A DNA stretch of 64,000 nt from positions 496,001 to 560,000 of the forward strand of contig NZ_CP107716.1 in the NCBI RefSeq assembly GCF_025854335.1, written 5' to 3'. The DNA comes from Pelagibacterium flavum (GTDB lineage: Bacteria > Pseudomonadota > Alphaproteobacteria > Rhizobiales > Devosiaceae). A program made the position numbers and the translations under genes. The notes beneath the pieces are model-generated. The model did no database searches and was not told the DNA's origin. It worked only from the letters and a program-made list of their open reading frames with translations. Positions 43,213 through 52,588 of this stretch are shown here, piece after piece (position 1 is the first letter of the stretch; each line of letters begins with the position of its first letter).

Positions 43213-46200
43213 ATGACGATCAAGAAGATTCTCGTCGCCAACCGCTCTGAGATTGCGATCCGGGTGTTCCGGGCCGCCAACGAGCTGGGGCTGAAAACGG
43301 TTGCGGTGTTTGCCGAGGAGGACAAGCTGGCGCTGCACCGGTTCAAGGCGGACGAGGCCTATCTGATCGGGCAGGGCAAGGGGCCGGTGGAAGCCTATCT
43401 GCAGATCGACGAATATATCCGCGTGGCGCGGATTTCGGGCGCCGATGCGATCCATCCCGGTTACGGGCTCCTGTCGGAAAGTCCCGAGTTTGCCGATGCG
43501 TGCGAAGATGCCGGGATCATCTTTATCGGGCCGAAAGCGCAGACCATGCGCGATCTGGGCAACAAGGTCGCGGCGCGCAACATGGCGATCAAGGCGGGCG
43601 TGCCGGTGGTTCCTGCCACGGACCCATTGCCCGACGATCTCGATGAAGTGGCCAAAATGGCCGATGCGATCGGTTATCCCCTGATGCTCAAGGCAAGCTG
43701 GGGCGGGGGCGGGCGCGGCATGCGGCGCATCACCGATCCCAAGCAGTTGCGGGCCGAAGTGTCCGAGGGCAAGCGCGAGGCCAAGGCGGCGTTCGGCAAG
43801 GACGAGATGTATCTCGAAAAGCTCGTCGAAAAGGCCCGGCACGTCGAGGTGCAATTGCTTGGCGACGATCATGGCAATCTGGTGCATCTGTTCGAGCGCG
43901 ACTGTTCGGTGCAGCGGCGCAACCAGAAGGTGGTTGAGCGGGCGCCGGCGCCTTATCTTTCGGAAGAGACCCGCAAGGCGCTGACCGACGCGGCGCTGAA
44001 GCTGGGCAATGAAGCAAATTATCGTTGCGCGGGGACTGTCGAGTTCCTGATGGATGCCCAGACCGACGAGTTCTATTTCATCGAGGTCAATCCGCGCATC
44101 CAGGTCGAACATACCGTGACCGAAGAGGTGACGGGCATCGATATCGTCAAGGCCCAGATCAGGGTGATGGACGGGGCGGTGATCGGGACGCCACAATCGG
44201 GGGTGCCTGAGCAAAAAGACATTGTCTTGCACGGCCATGCGCTGCAATGCCGGGTGACCACCGAGGACCCCGAAGAAAACTTCATCCCCGATTACGGCCG
44301 GATCACCGCCTATCGCGGGGCGACCGGGTTCGGGGTGCGGCTCGATGGCGGGACGGCCTATTCGGGCGCGATCATCACGCGGTTCTACGACCCGCTCTTG
44401 GAAAAGGTGACCTGCTGGGCGCCGACGCCCGAGGAAGCGATTGCACGGATGGACCGGGCGCTGCGCGAGTTCCGCATTCGCGGGGTTTCGACCAATCTGG
44501 CGTTCCTCGAAAACATCATCTCGCACCCCAAATTCTGCGACAACACCTATACGACCCGGTTCATCGACACGACGCCCGAACTGTTCGATATCGAAAAGCG
44601 CAAGGACCGGGCGACCAAGCTTTTGACCTATATTGCCGATGTGACGGTGAACGGGCACCCCGAAGTGCGCGATCGGCCCAGGCCGCCGGCAAATGCGGCG
44701 GCGCCTGTGGTGCCGGAATATCCGCCGCTTTCGGTGGTCGAAGGCAGCCGGCAAATCCTCGAGCGCGACGGCGCCAAGGGGCTGGCCGACTGGATGAAGG
44801 CGCAAAGCCGGGTGCTGTTCACCGACACGACGATGCGCGACGGGCACCAGAGCCTTCTGGCCACGCGCATGCGCACGTTCGACATGGAAAAGATCGCCAA
44901 GGCCTATAGCCGCGGCTTGCCGGACCTGTTCTCGCTCGAATGCTGGGGCGGGGCAACGTTTGACGTTTCCATGCGGTTTCTGAACGAAGACCCCTGGGAG
45001 CGGCTGAAAAAGATCCGCGAGGGTGCGCCCAATATCCTGACCCAGATGCTGCTGCGTGGCGCCAATGGTGTGGGCTACACCAATTATCCCGACAATGTGG
45101 TGCAGTTCTTCGTCAAAAAGGCTGCCGAGGGCGGGATCGATATCTTCCGGGTGTTCGACTGCCTGAACTGGGTCGAGAACATGCGGGTGGCCATGGATGC
45201 GGTGATCGAGAGCGGCAAGGTCTGCGAGGGCGTTGTGTGCTACACCGGCGACATGCTCGACCCGGACCGGGCCAAATACGACCTCAAATATTACGTTGGG
45301 CTGGCCAAGGAACTCGAAGCTGCGGGCGCGCATGTGCTGGGCATCAAGGACATGGCCGGGGTGATGAAGGCGCCGGCGGCCAAAAAGCTGTTCGCGACGC
45401 TCAAGGACGAGATCGGGCTGCCGATCCATTTCCACACGCACGATACCTCGGGGGCTTCGGCGGCGACGGTTCTGGCGGCCTGCGAGGCGGGTGTGGATGC
45501 CGTGGATGCGGCGATGGACTCGTTTTCGGGCACCACGAGCCAGCCCACGCTTGGATCGCTGGTGGCCGCGCTTGAGGGAACCGAGCGCGATTCGCAGCTT
45601 TCGCCCAAGGCGATACGGGAAATCTCGTTTTACTGGGAAGCGGTGCGCACCCAGTATCGCGCCTTTGAGAGTGACTTGAAGGGCGGCGCTTCCGAGGTCT
45701 ATCTGCACGAAATGCCGGGCGGGCAGTTCACCAATCTCAAGGAACAGGCCCGCTCGATGGGGCTGGAAACCCGCTGGCACGAGGTTGCCCAGACCTATGC
45801 CGACGTCAACCAGATGTTTGGCGATATCGTCAAGGTGACGCCAAGCTCGAAGGTTGTGGGCGACATGGCGCTGGCCATGGTGTCTTCGGGCCTCAAGCGC
45901 GCCGATGTGGAAAATCCCGACAAGGACGTCTCTTTCCCCGATTCGGTCGTGGGGTTCTTTGCCGGGGATCTGGGCCAGCCGACCGGCGGGTTTCCCGAGG
46001 CGCTGCAAAAGAAGGTCCTGAAAGGCAAGAAGGCTCTGACCGAGCGGCCCGGCAAGGGTCTCGCGCCGGCCGACCTTGAAGCGGAGCGCAAGAAGGCCGA
46101 GGAGGTCTCGGGGATGGAAATCGATGATTTCCGGCTCGCCTCGTATCTGATGTATCCGAAGGTTTTTGCCGAGTTCGCCAAGGCGCAGGAGCTTTACGGC

Positions 46201-46653
46201 CCGACCGAAGTGCTGCCGACCCCTGTCTATTTCTACGGGCTCAATCCGGCCGACGAGATTCTCGTCGATCTGGAAAAGGGCAAGACCATGGTGGTCCAGT
46301 TCCTCGGACAATCGGAAACCAATGAAAAGGGCATGGTGCGGGTGTTTTTCGACCTCAACGGTCAGCCGCGCGCCGTTGCCGTTCCCGATCGGCTCAAGGC
46401 CGGCGACATCGTTGCCCGGCCCAAGGCCGTAGCGGGGGATGCCAAGCAGGTCGGGGCGCCCATGCCGGGGGTCATCTCGTCACTGGCCGTTCAGGCCGGC
46501 CAGAGAGTTCAGGCGGGCGACGTGCTGCTCTCGATCGAGGCGATGAAGATGGAAACCGCCCTGCACGCCGAGGCGGACGGGACGGTGGCCGAAGTCCTGG
46601 TCAAGCCCGGCGATCAAATCGATGCAAAGGATCTTTTGGTCCGCATCGAATAG
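43213..46653 (+). CDS. pyc: Pyruvate carboxylase
   Basis: This biotin enzyme carboxylates pyruvate to oxaloacetate, feeding the TCA cycle. It is 1146 aa, the normal length of single-chain PYC. Domains in order: biotin carboxylase with ATP-grasp (residues 1-450; KASWGGGGRGMRRI, EVNPRIQVEHTVTEE), carboxyltransferase (from about 530; FTDTTMRDGHQSLLATRMRT and the metal site HFHTHDTSGA), and the C-terminal biotinyl domain with Lys1112 in EAMKMET. All signature residues are intact. Confidence 0.98.
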   Translation: MTIKKILVANRSEIAIRVFRAANELGLKTVAVFAEEDKLALHRFKADEAYLIGQGKGPVEAYLQIDEYIRVARISGADAIHPGYGLLSESPEFADACEDAGIIFIGPKAQTMRDLGNKVAARNMAIKAGVPVVPATDPLPDDLDEVAKMADAIGYPLMLKASWGGGGRGMRRITDPKQLRAEVSEGKREAKAAFGKDEMYLEKLVEKARHVEVQLLGDDHGNLVHLFERDCSVQRRNQKVVERAPAPYLSEETRKALTDAALKLGNEANYRCAGTVEFLMDAQTDEFYFIEVNPRIQVEHTVTEEVTGIDIVKAQIRVMDGAVIGTPQSGVPEQKDIVLHGHALQCRVTTEDPEENFIPDYGRITAYRGATGFGVRLDGGTAYSGAIITRFYDPLLEKVTCWAPTPEEAIARMDRALREFRIRGVSTNLAFLENIISHPKFCDNTYTTRFIDTTPELFDIEKRKDRATKLLTYIADVTVNGHPEVRDRPRPPANAAAPVVPEYPPLSVVEGSRQILERDGAKGLADWMKAQSRVLFTDTTMRDGHQSLLATRMRTFDMEKIAKAYSRGLPDLFSLECWGGATFDVSMRFLNEDPWERLKKIREGAPNILTQMLLRGANGVGYTNYPDNVVQFFVKKAAEGGIDIFRVFDCLNWVENMRVAMDAVIESGKVCEGVVCYTGDMLDPDRAKYDLKYYVGLAKELEAAGAHVLGIKDMAGVMKAPAAKKLFATLKDEIGLPIHFHTHDTSGASAATVLAACEAGVDAVDAAMDSFSGTTSQPTLGSLVAALEGTERDSQLSPKAIREISFYWEAVRTQYRAFESDLKGGASEVYLHEMPGGQFTNLKEQARSMGLETRWHEVAQTYADVNQMFGDIVKVTPSSKVVGDMALAMVSSGLKRADVENPDKDVSFPDSVVGFFAGDLGQPTGGFPEALQKKVLKGKKALTERPGKGLAPADLEAERKKAEEVSGMEIDDFRLASYLMYPKVFAEFAKAQELYGPTEVLPTPVYFYGLNPADEILVDLEKGKTMVVQFLGQSETNEKGMVRVFFDLNGQPRAVAVPDRLKAGDIVARPKAVAGDAKQVGAPMPGVISSLAVQAGQRVQAGDVLLSIEAMKMETALHAEADGTVAEVLVKPGDQIDAKDLLVRIE

Positions 46654-46772
46654 CCAAAACCTCTCATTGGGCCATGCTCCCGGCCAAGAAAAAGGACGGC
46701 GCGGAAATCCGGGCCGTCCAAGGCAAGGGGGAGGAGATCAATCATAAAGTCCGGACAAAACCGGGAAAGGAC

Positions 46773-46799
46773 GACCCGCGCCGGAAGGAAACGCGGGTC
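46773..46799. terminator. Hairpin downstream of pyc
   Basis: GACCCGCG and CGCGGGTC pair over 8 bp with an 11-nt loop in the gap between pyc and the convergent small gene. No T-run follows, so it is only a possible terminator. Confidence 0.4.
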
Positions 46800-46808
46800 G
46801 CCAAAGCG

Positions 46809-46967
46809 CTAGATCGTGCCCATCAGCATGAGGATGAGGACGACAACCAAAATGACGCCAAGAATGCCCGTGGGGCCGTAGCCCCAGGCGCGCGAATATC
46901 CCCAGGTGGGCAGGGCGCCGATCAAAAGCAAAATCAAAATGATAATCAGAATCGTCGAAAGGCCCAT
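46809..46967 (-). CDS. DUF3309-type small membrane protein
   Basis: A 52-aa hydrophobic protein: MGLSTILIIILILLLIGAL, then PTWGYSRAWGYGPTG, then a second helix LGVILVVVLILMLMG. This two-helix pattern with the central W-GYGP turn is the DUF3309 family, common in proteobacteria and of unknown function. The ATG is at 46967; the gene is convergent with pyc. Confidence 0.8.
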   Translation of the reverse strand: MGLSTILIIILILLLIGALPTWGYSRAWGYGPTGILGVILVVVLILMLMGTI

Positions 46968-47046
46968 TTTTCAAATTCCCTCACAGTGACCATTATGGCC
47001 TGTAAAACTTACGTGAAGGGCAAATGGTTCCCGCGGACAGGCTTTT

Positions 47047-47358
47047 TCAGACTCTGCGCGCCGTTCCATCGATGATCGGCCCGTCTCTTCGGGCACGAAC
47101 CGGCGCTGTAACCGGCAGGCGCGAAACGATCCAGCTGACGATGAGCGGCACCAGAATGAGGTCATCGATCCAGCCGAGAACCGGAATAAAATCGGTAATC
47201 AGATCGACGGGCCAGACCAGATAGGCCGCGGCCGCAACGGTCGCGAACTTGAGATAGAGCGGGGTGCCCGGCGACCAGAAGGCCTTCCAGAGCAGAAACG
47301 CTTCCTTGCGAAACCGCAGGAAGCGAGGCAGCAGGAGGGAAGCGAGATTTTTTATCAT
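47047..47358 (-). CDS. YkvA-family (DUF1232) membrane protein
   Basis: A 103-aa protein. The DUF1232 core reads AAAAYLVWPVDLITDFIPVL followed by GWIDDLILVPLIVSWIV, with a conserved D-x-IPD-like turn. Function is unknown. It lies upstream of the DUF3309 gene on the same strand, 79 bp away. Confidence 0.85.
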   Translation of the reverse strand: MIKNLASLLLPRFLRFRKEAFLLWKAFWSPGTPLYLKFATVAAAAYLVWPVDLITDFIPVLGWIDDLILVPLIVSWIVSRLPVTAPVRARRDGPIIDGTARRV

Positions 47359-47402
47359 GGGTTTTAGATAGGGACCGGCGAACCCCTTTCAAGACCGCCA
47401 GA

Positions 47403-47502
47403 GCATTTCAGCGCTTCCTGGAATCGCTTCAATCGCTCGGGGTCTTTGCTGGTCGCGCTTCCGAACCGGATAAGTGGTGCCACTTGTCCTGGAAGCACTC
47501 TT
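47403..47502 (+). repeat. RIME-like intergenic repeat, complete copy 2
   Basis: CATTTCAGCGCTTCCTGGAA, GGTCTTTGCTGGTCGCGCTT, AACCGGATAAGTGGTGCCAC and TTGTCCTGGAAGCACTCT follow the same order as in the 24485 copy. It lies in the gap between the YkvA gene and ispG. Confidence 0.75.
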
Positions 47503-47575
47503 GGTCGCATAGGCGCAACATTGCACTGATGTTTGCTAGGGCTTATGTGTTCGGCGAGAACAAAGAGTACGGGTC

Positions 47576-48820
47576 ATGGCAGGTCCAGAGCAGCGCAAGA
47601 AAACGGTCGGAGTCGATGTCGGCGGGGTTGTGGTCGGGGGTGGCAATCCCATCGTCGTCCAATCGATGACCAATACCGACACCGCCGATATCGAATCCAC
47701 GGTCCGGCAGGTGGCGGCGCTGGCCCGAGCCGGCTCGGAGATCGTCCGTATCACCGTGGACCGCGACGAGGCCGCCGCGGCTGTGCCTCATATCCGCGAC
47801 CGGCTGATGGTGCGCGGCATCGACGTGCCGCTGGTGGGCGATTTCCACTATATCGGGCACAAGCTATTGTCCGACCATCCCGCCTGTGCAGAGGCCTTAG
47901 CCAAATACCGGATCAATCCGGGCAATGTGGGGTTCAAGGACAAGCGCGACAAGCAGTTTTCCCAGATGATCGAAATCGCCAACCGGTATGAAAAACCGGT
48001 GCGGATCGGGGTCAACTGGGGGTCGCTCGACCAGGAATTGCTGACCGTTCTGATGGATGAAAACGCAGGCCGCGCCGAGCCCTGGAGCGCGGCGCATGTG
48101 CAGCGCGAAGCAATCATCCGTTCGGCGATCCTTTCGGCCGAGCGGGCCGAAGAGCTGGGCATGGGGCGCGACAAGATCATCTTGTCGACCAAGGTGTCGG
48201 ACGTCCAGCAACTGATTTCGGTCTATGAGGAGCTGGCGGCGCGCTGCGATTATGCGCTGCATCTGGGACTGACCGAGGCGGGGATGGGATCGAAAGGGAT
48301 CGTTGCCTCCTCGGCTGCGCTGGGCATTCTGCTCCAGCAGGGGATCGGAGATACGATCCGCATTTCGCTGACGCCCGAGCCCGGCGGTGACCGGACGCTG
48401 GAAGTCAAAGTCGCTCAGGAACTGCTCCAGACCATGGGGTTCCGGCAGTTCGTGCCGGTGGTTGCCGCGTGTCCAGGCTGCGGGCGGACGACATCGACTA
48501 CGTTCCAGACCCTGGCCAAGGACATTCAGGATCATCTTTCGACATCGATGCCGGAATGGCGGGAGAAATATCCCGGCGTCGAGGCGATGAGCGTTGCCGT
48601 GATGGGCTGCATCGTCAACGGGCCGGGGGAATCCAAACACGCCGATATCGGCATCTCGCTGCCCGGTACCGGTGAGGCGCCCTCGGCGCCGGTGTTTATC
48701 GAGGGCAAGAAGGTGACAACGCTCAAGGGGGCGGATGTGGCCGACCAGTTCAAGGCCATGGTGGCCGACTATATCGAAAACCGGTTCGGGGCGGGGCGAG
48801 CCAAACCGGCGGCGGAATGA
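47576..48820 (+). CDS. ispG: 4-hydroxy-3-methylbut-2-en-1-yl diphosphate synthase IspG (GcpE)
   Basis: An iron-sulfur enzyme of the MEP isoprenoid pathway that reduces MEcPP to HMBPP. It is 414 aa. It begins with [20 protein letters not shown] and contains the cluster cysteines in [11 protein letters not shown] and [20 protein letters not shown]. The start at 47576 gives the usual N terminus. Its stop overlaps the next GNAT gene by ATGA. Confidence 0.97.
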   Translation: MAGPEQRKKTVGVDVGGVVVGGGNPIVVQSMTNTDTADIESTVRQVAALARAGSEIVRITVDRDEAAAAVPHIRDRLMVRGIDVPLVGDFHYIGHKLLSDHPACAEALAKYRINPGNVGFKDKRDKQFSQMIEIANRYEKPVRIGVNWGSLDQELLTVLMDENAGRAEPWSAAHVQREAIIRSAILSAERAEELGMGRDKIILSTKVSDVQQLISVYEELAARCDYALHLGLTEAGMGSKGIVASSAALGILLQQGIGDTIRISLTPEPGGDRTLEVKVAQELLQTMGFRQFVPVVAACPGCGRTTSTTFQTLAKDIQDHLSTSMPEWREKYPGVEAMSVAVMGCIVNGPGESKHADIGISLPGTGEAPSAPVFIEGKKVTTLKGADVADQFKAMVADYIENRFGAGRAKPAAE

Positions 48821-49290
48821 GCGCCGTTCTCCTTGATGCCATCGTAGCGCTTGATGCGAGGGTTCTGGCTGGTCATACGGCACAGGCGGGCGACGCGTTT
48901 GATGCTGCGGACCATCGGCAAAAGGTTGCGGCATCGCTCGAGACGTCGCAACTGATCTGTGTCGAGCGGGATGGCCGGCACGTGGCTCACACCTATTTCA
49001 GGCCGCTGGCGGAGGGGCGCTGGTTTGTCGGTGCGTTCAGTGTCGATCCGGCGCATCGCAACGCTTCGGTTCTGGCCGAAATCGGGCGGCGGATGGCGGC
49101 GATCATGGAGGATGAGGGTATCGAGACGCTCGAAAGCCATGTCTATCGCACCAATGAATTGTCATTGGCTTTTCATGAAAAGCTGGGATTTGAGCGGTTC
49201 ATGGAAAACGAGAAGGGGTTTGCCTTGCGCATCGAGCGGGCGCGTCTTGCAACATCGGCGCTCGGCAGGCGCCTGGGCGGGCGGCGATGA
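48817..49290 (+). CDS. GNAT-family acetyltransferase coupled to ispG
   Basis: A 157-aa GNAT-like protein. The core reads [20 protein letters not shown], and the C-terminal half has [14 protein letters not shown] [20 protein letters not shown]. The acetyl-CoA loop lacks the classic Q-x-x-G-x-G/A pattern, so activity is uncertain. It overlaps ispG at its start and the next GNAT gene at its end by four bases each. Confidence 0.75.
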   Translation: MSAVLLDAIVALDARVLAGHTAQAGDAFDAADHRQKVAASLETSQLICVERDGRHVAHTYFRPLAEGRWFVGAFSVDPAHRNASVLAEIGRRMAAIMEDEGIETLESHVYRTNELSLAFHEKLGFERFMENEKGFALRIERARLATSALGRRLGGRR

Positions 49291-49757
49291 GCGCGATTTC
49301 CATTCGCCCGGCACTGGCGGGGGACGCTAAAGAGGCGGCCGCGCTTCTGCGGCGCTCGATTGTCGAGCTTTGCGTGCCCGACCATGGCAATGATGCCGAG
49401 CGGCTGGAGCACTGGCTTTCCAACAAGACGCCGGAACATTTTGTGAAGTGGATCGACGATCCGTTCAATACGATTTTTGTGGCTTTCGCCAACGGCCGGA
49501 TGGTCAGTGCCGGAGGGGTTCGGGACGGGGAGGGGATCGTCCTCAACTATGTGCATCCCGAGAGCCGGTTCATGGGCGTATCGGGGGCGATGATGGTTCA
49601 TCTCGAAGAGATGTTGCGGGGGCGGGGCGTTCCGGTGGCCAATCTTGTCAGCACGATTACGGCGCGCCGGTTTTACGAGGCGAGAGGTTATCGCGAGCGC
49701 GATCTGTTGCCCGAGCAGCGGCCGCCTTTCGGGATCGCGATGGAAAAGCGGCTGTAG
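49287..49757 (+). CDS. GNAT-family N-acetyltransferase
   Basis: A 156-aa GNAT domain. The N terminus has ISIRPALAGDAKEAAALLRR, the middle YVHPESRFMGVSGAMMVHLE, and the C terminus TITARRFYEARGYRERDL. The substrate is unknown. It is translationally coupled to the preceding GNAT gene and ends just before a long repeat. Confidence 0.83.
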   Translation: MSAISIRPALAGDAKEAAALLRRSIVELCVPDHGNDAERLEHWLSNKTPEHFVKWIDDPFNTIFVAFANGRMVSAGGVRDGEGIVLNYVHPESRFMGVSGAMMVHLEEMLRGRGVPVANLVSTITARRFYEARGYRERDLLPEQRPPFGIAMEKRL

Positions 49758-49798
49758 GACCGATCGACATTCAACCGTCGGTGCCAAAAAGAACCGCT

Positions 49799-50013
49799 TG
49801 TCGATTGTTGAAATGCTGCTGGACCCCGGGAACAAGTCCCGGGGTGACAAGGAGGTGGGTATGAAGACGGCGTTGCCTCAAACTCACCCTGTCATTCCAG
49901 AATGCTCCGCAGGGCAATCGATCCACCGGATCGATTTCTGATCCTGCTCCAATCCCACAATCCGGTGTGGCGCCAACCAAAAGTGCCTGAATGCCGGTTC
50001 AGCCTAGAGCCTT
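49799..50013 (+). repeat. Long interspersed repeat with GC palindrome, copy 2 (longer form)
   Basis: It starts TGTCGATTGTTGAAATGCTG, includes GACCCCGGGAACAAGTCCCG and GGGTGAC, then ACGGCGTTGCCTCAAACTCA, a stretch absent from copy 1 (about 49902-49965), and ends GTGCCTGAATGCCGGTTCAG. Together with flanks it fills the 316-bp gap between the GNAT gene and the TfoX-like gene. Confidence 0.75.
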
Positions 50014-50073
50014 CGCCATCGACCGCGGGGGGGTGCTGGTTGCCTCAAAACCGGATGTGCTAGGCTGCCGGTC

Positions 50074-50433
50074 ATGGCAATGCCCGACCATACTCCCGAT
50101 CCCCAAGTGGTGGCCGCGTCCGATGCAATGATCGCGGGCGTGCCGGGCGTTGTGCGCAAGGGCGCGCAGATGCCCTATGTCTCGATCAATGGCAATATGT
50201 ACGCGTCTGTCTCCCAGGCCAATGTCATTGGACTGCGGCTTGGGAAGGCCGACCTTGCCAAATTTCTCGAGGCGTTCGAGACGACGTTGTTCGAGGGCGT
50301 GCCGGGTCATTTCATGAAGGAATATGGTGCGGTGCCTCACGCCCTCCTTGCCCAGCCGGATACGCTGCGCGCCTGGTTTGCAAGGAGCTACGCCCATGCG
50401 TCGGCCCTCAAGCCCAAGGCGACGAAGCGTTAG
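50074..50433 (+). CDS. TfoX/Sxy N-terminal-domain-like protein
   Basis: A 119-aa protein. The order VRKGAQMPYVSINGNMYASV, LGKADLAKFL, VPGHFMKEYGAVPHALL and RAWFARSYAHASALKPK matches the beta-strand and C-terminal pattern of small TfoX_N-type proteins (related to the TfoX/Sxy competence family). Those proteins are often uncharacterised in this group. It converges on ispA with a gap of 8 bp. Confidence 0.6.
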   Translation: MAMPDHTPDPQVVAASDAMIAGVPGVVRKGAQMPYVSINGNMYASVSQANVIGLRLGKADLAKFLEAFETTLFEGVPGHFMKEYGAVPHALLAQPDTLRAWFARSYAHASALKPKATKR

Positions 50434-50441
50434 AGCCGTAT

Positions 50442-51332
50442 TTAGCTTTGCCGCGCGGCGAAATGGCGGATCAGGGCACGCAGGGGATCGGCGCTGGGGC
50501 CGAATGGGAGGAGGGCGTCGATGCCGTTTGCCACGGCGCCATCGAGGACCTGACGGGCGGCGTCCAGGCCCTTGCGGGCGACGATTGTGGACTTGTTCTG
50601 TGCCACATCCTTTCCGGCGGTCTTGCCCAGAGCGTGGGAGGTGGCGGTGACGTCGAGGATGTCATCGGCGATCTGGAAGGCGAGCCCGGCGGCGGTGCCG
50701 AAGCGGGTCAGCCCGGATCGCTGGGCGGGGGAGGCGCCGCCCAGAATGGCGCCCATTTCAACCCCAGCCCGGATCAGGGCGCCGGTCTTTCTGGCCTGCA
50801 TCGTGAAAATCGCTTCTTCGTCGAGCGGGCTTGTTTCGCCTTCGATATCGAGGACCTGTCCGCCCACCATGCCGGCGGGGCCGGCGGCATGGGCGAGGGT
50901 CAGAACCAGCTCGGCGCGGATGGCGGGATCGGGATGGGTGCGGGGATCGGACAGGAGCGCGAAGGCTTCGGTCAAAAGCGCGTCGCCGGCCAGGATGGCC
51001 AATGCGGGGTCGAAGGCTTTCCAGACCGTGGGTTTGCCGCGACGCAGCTCGTCATTGTCCATGTCGGGCAGATCGTCATGGACGAGGGAATAGCAATGGA
51101 TCATTTCGAGCGCAGCGCCCGCAGCGAGGCTCTTTTCGTGCGGTACGGCGAACAGCGATGCGGACAGACGCACGAGGAAAGGGCGCAGTCGCTTGCCACC
51201 ATCGAGCGCGCCATGGGCCATGGCGGCCAAAAGGTGCTCGGGGGCGTCGAGCGTTGCAAGGTGGGCGGCCAGAAACACTTCGGTTTCGATGGCGCAGTCG
51301 GCGAGCTGAGAATCGAATTGATCTTCGGTCAT
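50442..51332 (-). CDS. ispA: Polyprenyl synthetase, farnesyl diphosphate synthase type
   Basis: This prenyltransferase condenses DMAPP/GPP with IPP; length and motifs fit FPP synthase. It has 296 aa. The first aspartate-rich motif is LVHDDLPDMDND, the second is QIADDILDV; GGKRLRP and KTGALI are also present. The residues around the first motif (IHCYSLVHDDLP) match bacterial IspA. The start is uncertain: ATG 51332 is chosen, with in-frame ATG 51362 and 51395 upstream. It could make GGPP. Confidence 0.9.
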   Translation of the reverse strand: MTEDQFDSQLADCAIETEVFLAAHLATLDAPEHLLAAMAHGALDGGKRLRPFLVRLSASLFAVPHEKSLAAGAALEMIHCYSLVHDDLPDMDNDELRRGKPTVWKAFDPALAILAGDALLTEAFALLSDPRTHPDPAIRAELVLTLAHAAGPAGMVGGQVLDIEGETSPLDEEAIFTMQARKTGALIRAGVEMGAILGGASPAQRSGLTRFGTAAGLAFQIADDILDVTATSHALGKTAGKDVAQNKSTIVARKGLDAARQVLDGAVANGIDALLPFGPSADPLRALIRHFAARQS

Positions 51333-51404
51333 GGCAAGATTTGCTAAAGCCTCCCTGTCCATTCTACAAGCGCGCTCATTTGCGATTGAACCCACGAGAC
51401 GATA

Positions 51405-52118
51405 GTGGCCGGACGGCGGAAAAAGCGGGGCTGGAAATTCTGGGTAGCGGTCCCGCTGATGCTGGCCGCAGCGCTGGTGGCCATTCCACTGGTGCTGGTG
51501 CCGCTCTATTGGGTGGTGCCGCCGGTCTCGACACTGATGATCGGGCGATATGTCACCGGCCAGCCCGTAACGCGCATATGGCGCGATCTCGATGAAATTT
51601 CCGACCGGCTCAAGACGGCGGTGGTGCTTTCAGAAGACGGGCAATTCTGCACCCATCATGGGATCGATGTTGCAGCGCTGCAGGCCGAGATCGACAATTT
51701 TCTGGCCGGGCGCGAGGCACGTGGGGCGTCCACCATCACCATGCAGGTGGCGCGGAACCTGTTTCTGACCAATTCGCGCTCGGTGGTGCGCAAGGCGCTC
51801 GAGGTGCCGCTGGCCATCTATATCGATCTTGTGTTGCCCAAGCGGCGGATCATGGAGATCTATCTCAACATTGCCGAATGGGGCCCTGACGGGCAGTTCG
51901 GGGTGGAGGCGGGCGCGCAGGCGGCGTTCGGGACGAGCGCTGAGAGCTTCACCTGGCGGCGGGCGGCGCTGATGACCGTGACGCTGCCCAATCCGCATGT
52001 GCGGCGCCCCGGAAACCCAACCAACGGGCTGTTGGCGGTGGCGGGAATCGTCGAGGGGCGGGCGCAGCGGTTTTCATCGCACGCCAATTGTCTTTTCGAG
52101 GGGGCACCTGCGCTATGA
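51405..52118 (+). CDS. mtgA: Monofunctional biosynthetic peptidoglycan transglycosylase
   Basis: A GT51 glycosyltransferase that polymerises lipid II at the inner membrane. It has 237 aa with one N-terminal membrane helix (about 11-40), catalytic Glu in VVLSEDGQFCTHHGID, and motifs EARGASTITMQVARNLFLT and RRIMEIYLNIAEWG. The GTG start at 51405 gives the basic residues MAGRRKKRG before the helix. It lies 72 bp from and divergent to ispA. Confidence 0.95.
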   Translation: MAGRRKKRGWKFWVAVPLMLAAALVAIPLVLVPLYWVVPPVSTLMIGRYVTGQPVTRIWRDLDEISDRLKTAVVLSEDGQFCTHHGIDVAALQAEIDNFLAGREARGASTITMQVARNLFLTNSRSVVRKALEVPLAIYIDLVLPKRRIMEIYLNIAEWGPDGQFGVEAGAQAAFGTSAESFTWRRAALMTVTLPNPHVRRPGNPTNGLLAVAGIVEGRAQRFSSHANCLFEGAPAL

Positions 52119-52274
52119 GCGCATACGATTTTCGTGATCGGCGGACTAGCCAAGGCCCCGGTGATCCTGTATAGAGCGCCACGATCCCGATAGGGTAAAA
52201 CGGTTTTGGCGTGGCCGGCGCGGCAGGGTTCTATTGCCTGGGCAGGGTGCGCAGCATGAAAATGGAGTAGTCAA

Positions 52275-52457
52275 ATGGCAGTCCCCAAAAGGAAGACGAC
52301 GCCGATGAAGCGCGGGTTCCGCCGTTCGGCCGATGCGCTTAAAGGCGCAGCTTATGTTGAAGACAAGGACAGCGGCGAGCTTCGCCGTCCGCACCATGTG
52401 GACCTGAAGTCCGGCATGTATCGCGGCCGTCAGATTCTCGAGCCCAAGGGCAACTGA
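52275..52457 (+). CDS. rpmF: 50S ribosomal protein L32
   Basis: The 60-aa ribosomal protein bL32. It starts [18 protein letters not shown] and continues [16 protein letters not shown], the form without zinc-binding cysteines that is usual in alphaproteobacteria. It stands as a single gene between mtgA and fumC, followed by its own terminator. Confidence 0.98.
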   Translation: MAVPKRKTTPMKRGFRRSADALKGAAYVEDKDSGELRRPHHVDLKSGMYRGRQILEPKGN

Positions 52458-52495
52458 TTGCCCAGAGGGTATGACGCTTAGACCAAAGCGCCATT

Positions 52496-52511
52496 GACGG
52501 GCATGCCCGTC
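52496..52511. repeat. 16-bp perfect palindrome between rpmF and fumC
   Basis: GACGGGCATGCCCGTC is self-complementary and lies 39 bp after the rpmF stop, before the terminator. It may form an extra 3'-end hairpin for rpmF mRNA. Confidence 0.4.
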
Positions 52512-52520
52512 CAGATTACG

Positions 52521-52551
52521 GCCAGTCCTTGAAAAAGGGGCTGGCTTTTTT
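52521..52551 (+). terminator. Rho-independent terminator after rpmF
   Basis: GCCAG-CC and GG-GCTGGC form an imperfect stem around TTGAAAAA, followed by a TTTTTT run. Confidence 0.8.
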
Positions 52552-52588
52552 CTTGGCCAATTCCAGACTTATCCCCGGAGGATTTCAG

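Noticed and set aside
43156..46311. 1051-aa open frame on the minus strand
   Set aside because: It is the antisense shadow of pyc; the composition (His/Arg/Gly-rich) is typical of complementary GC-rich codons and pyc is certain.
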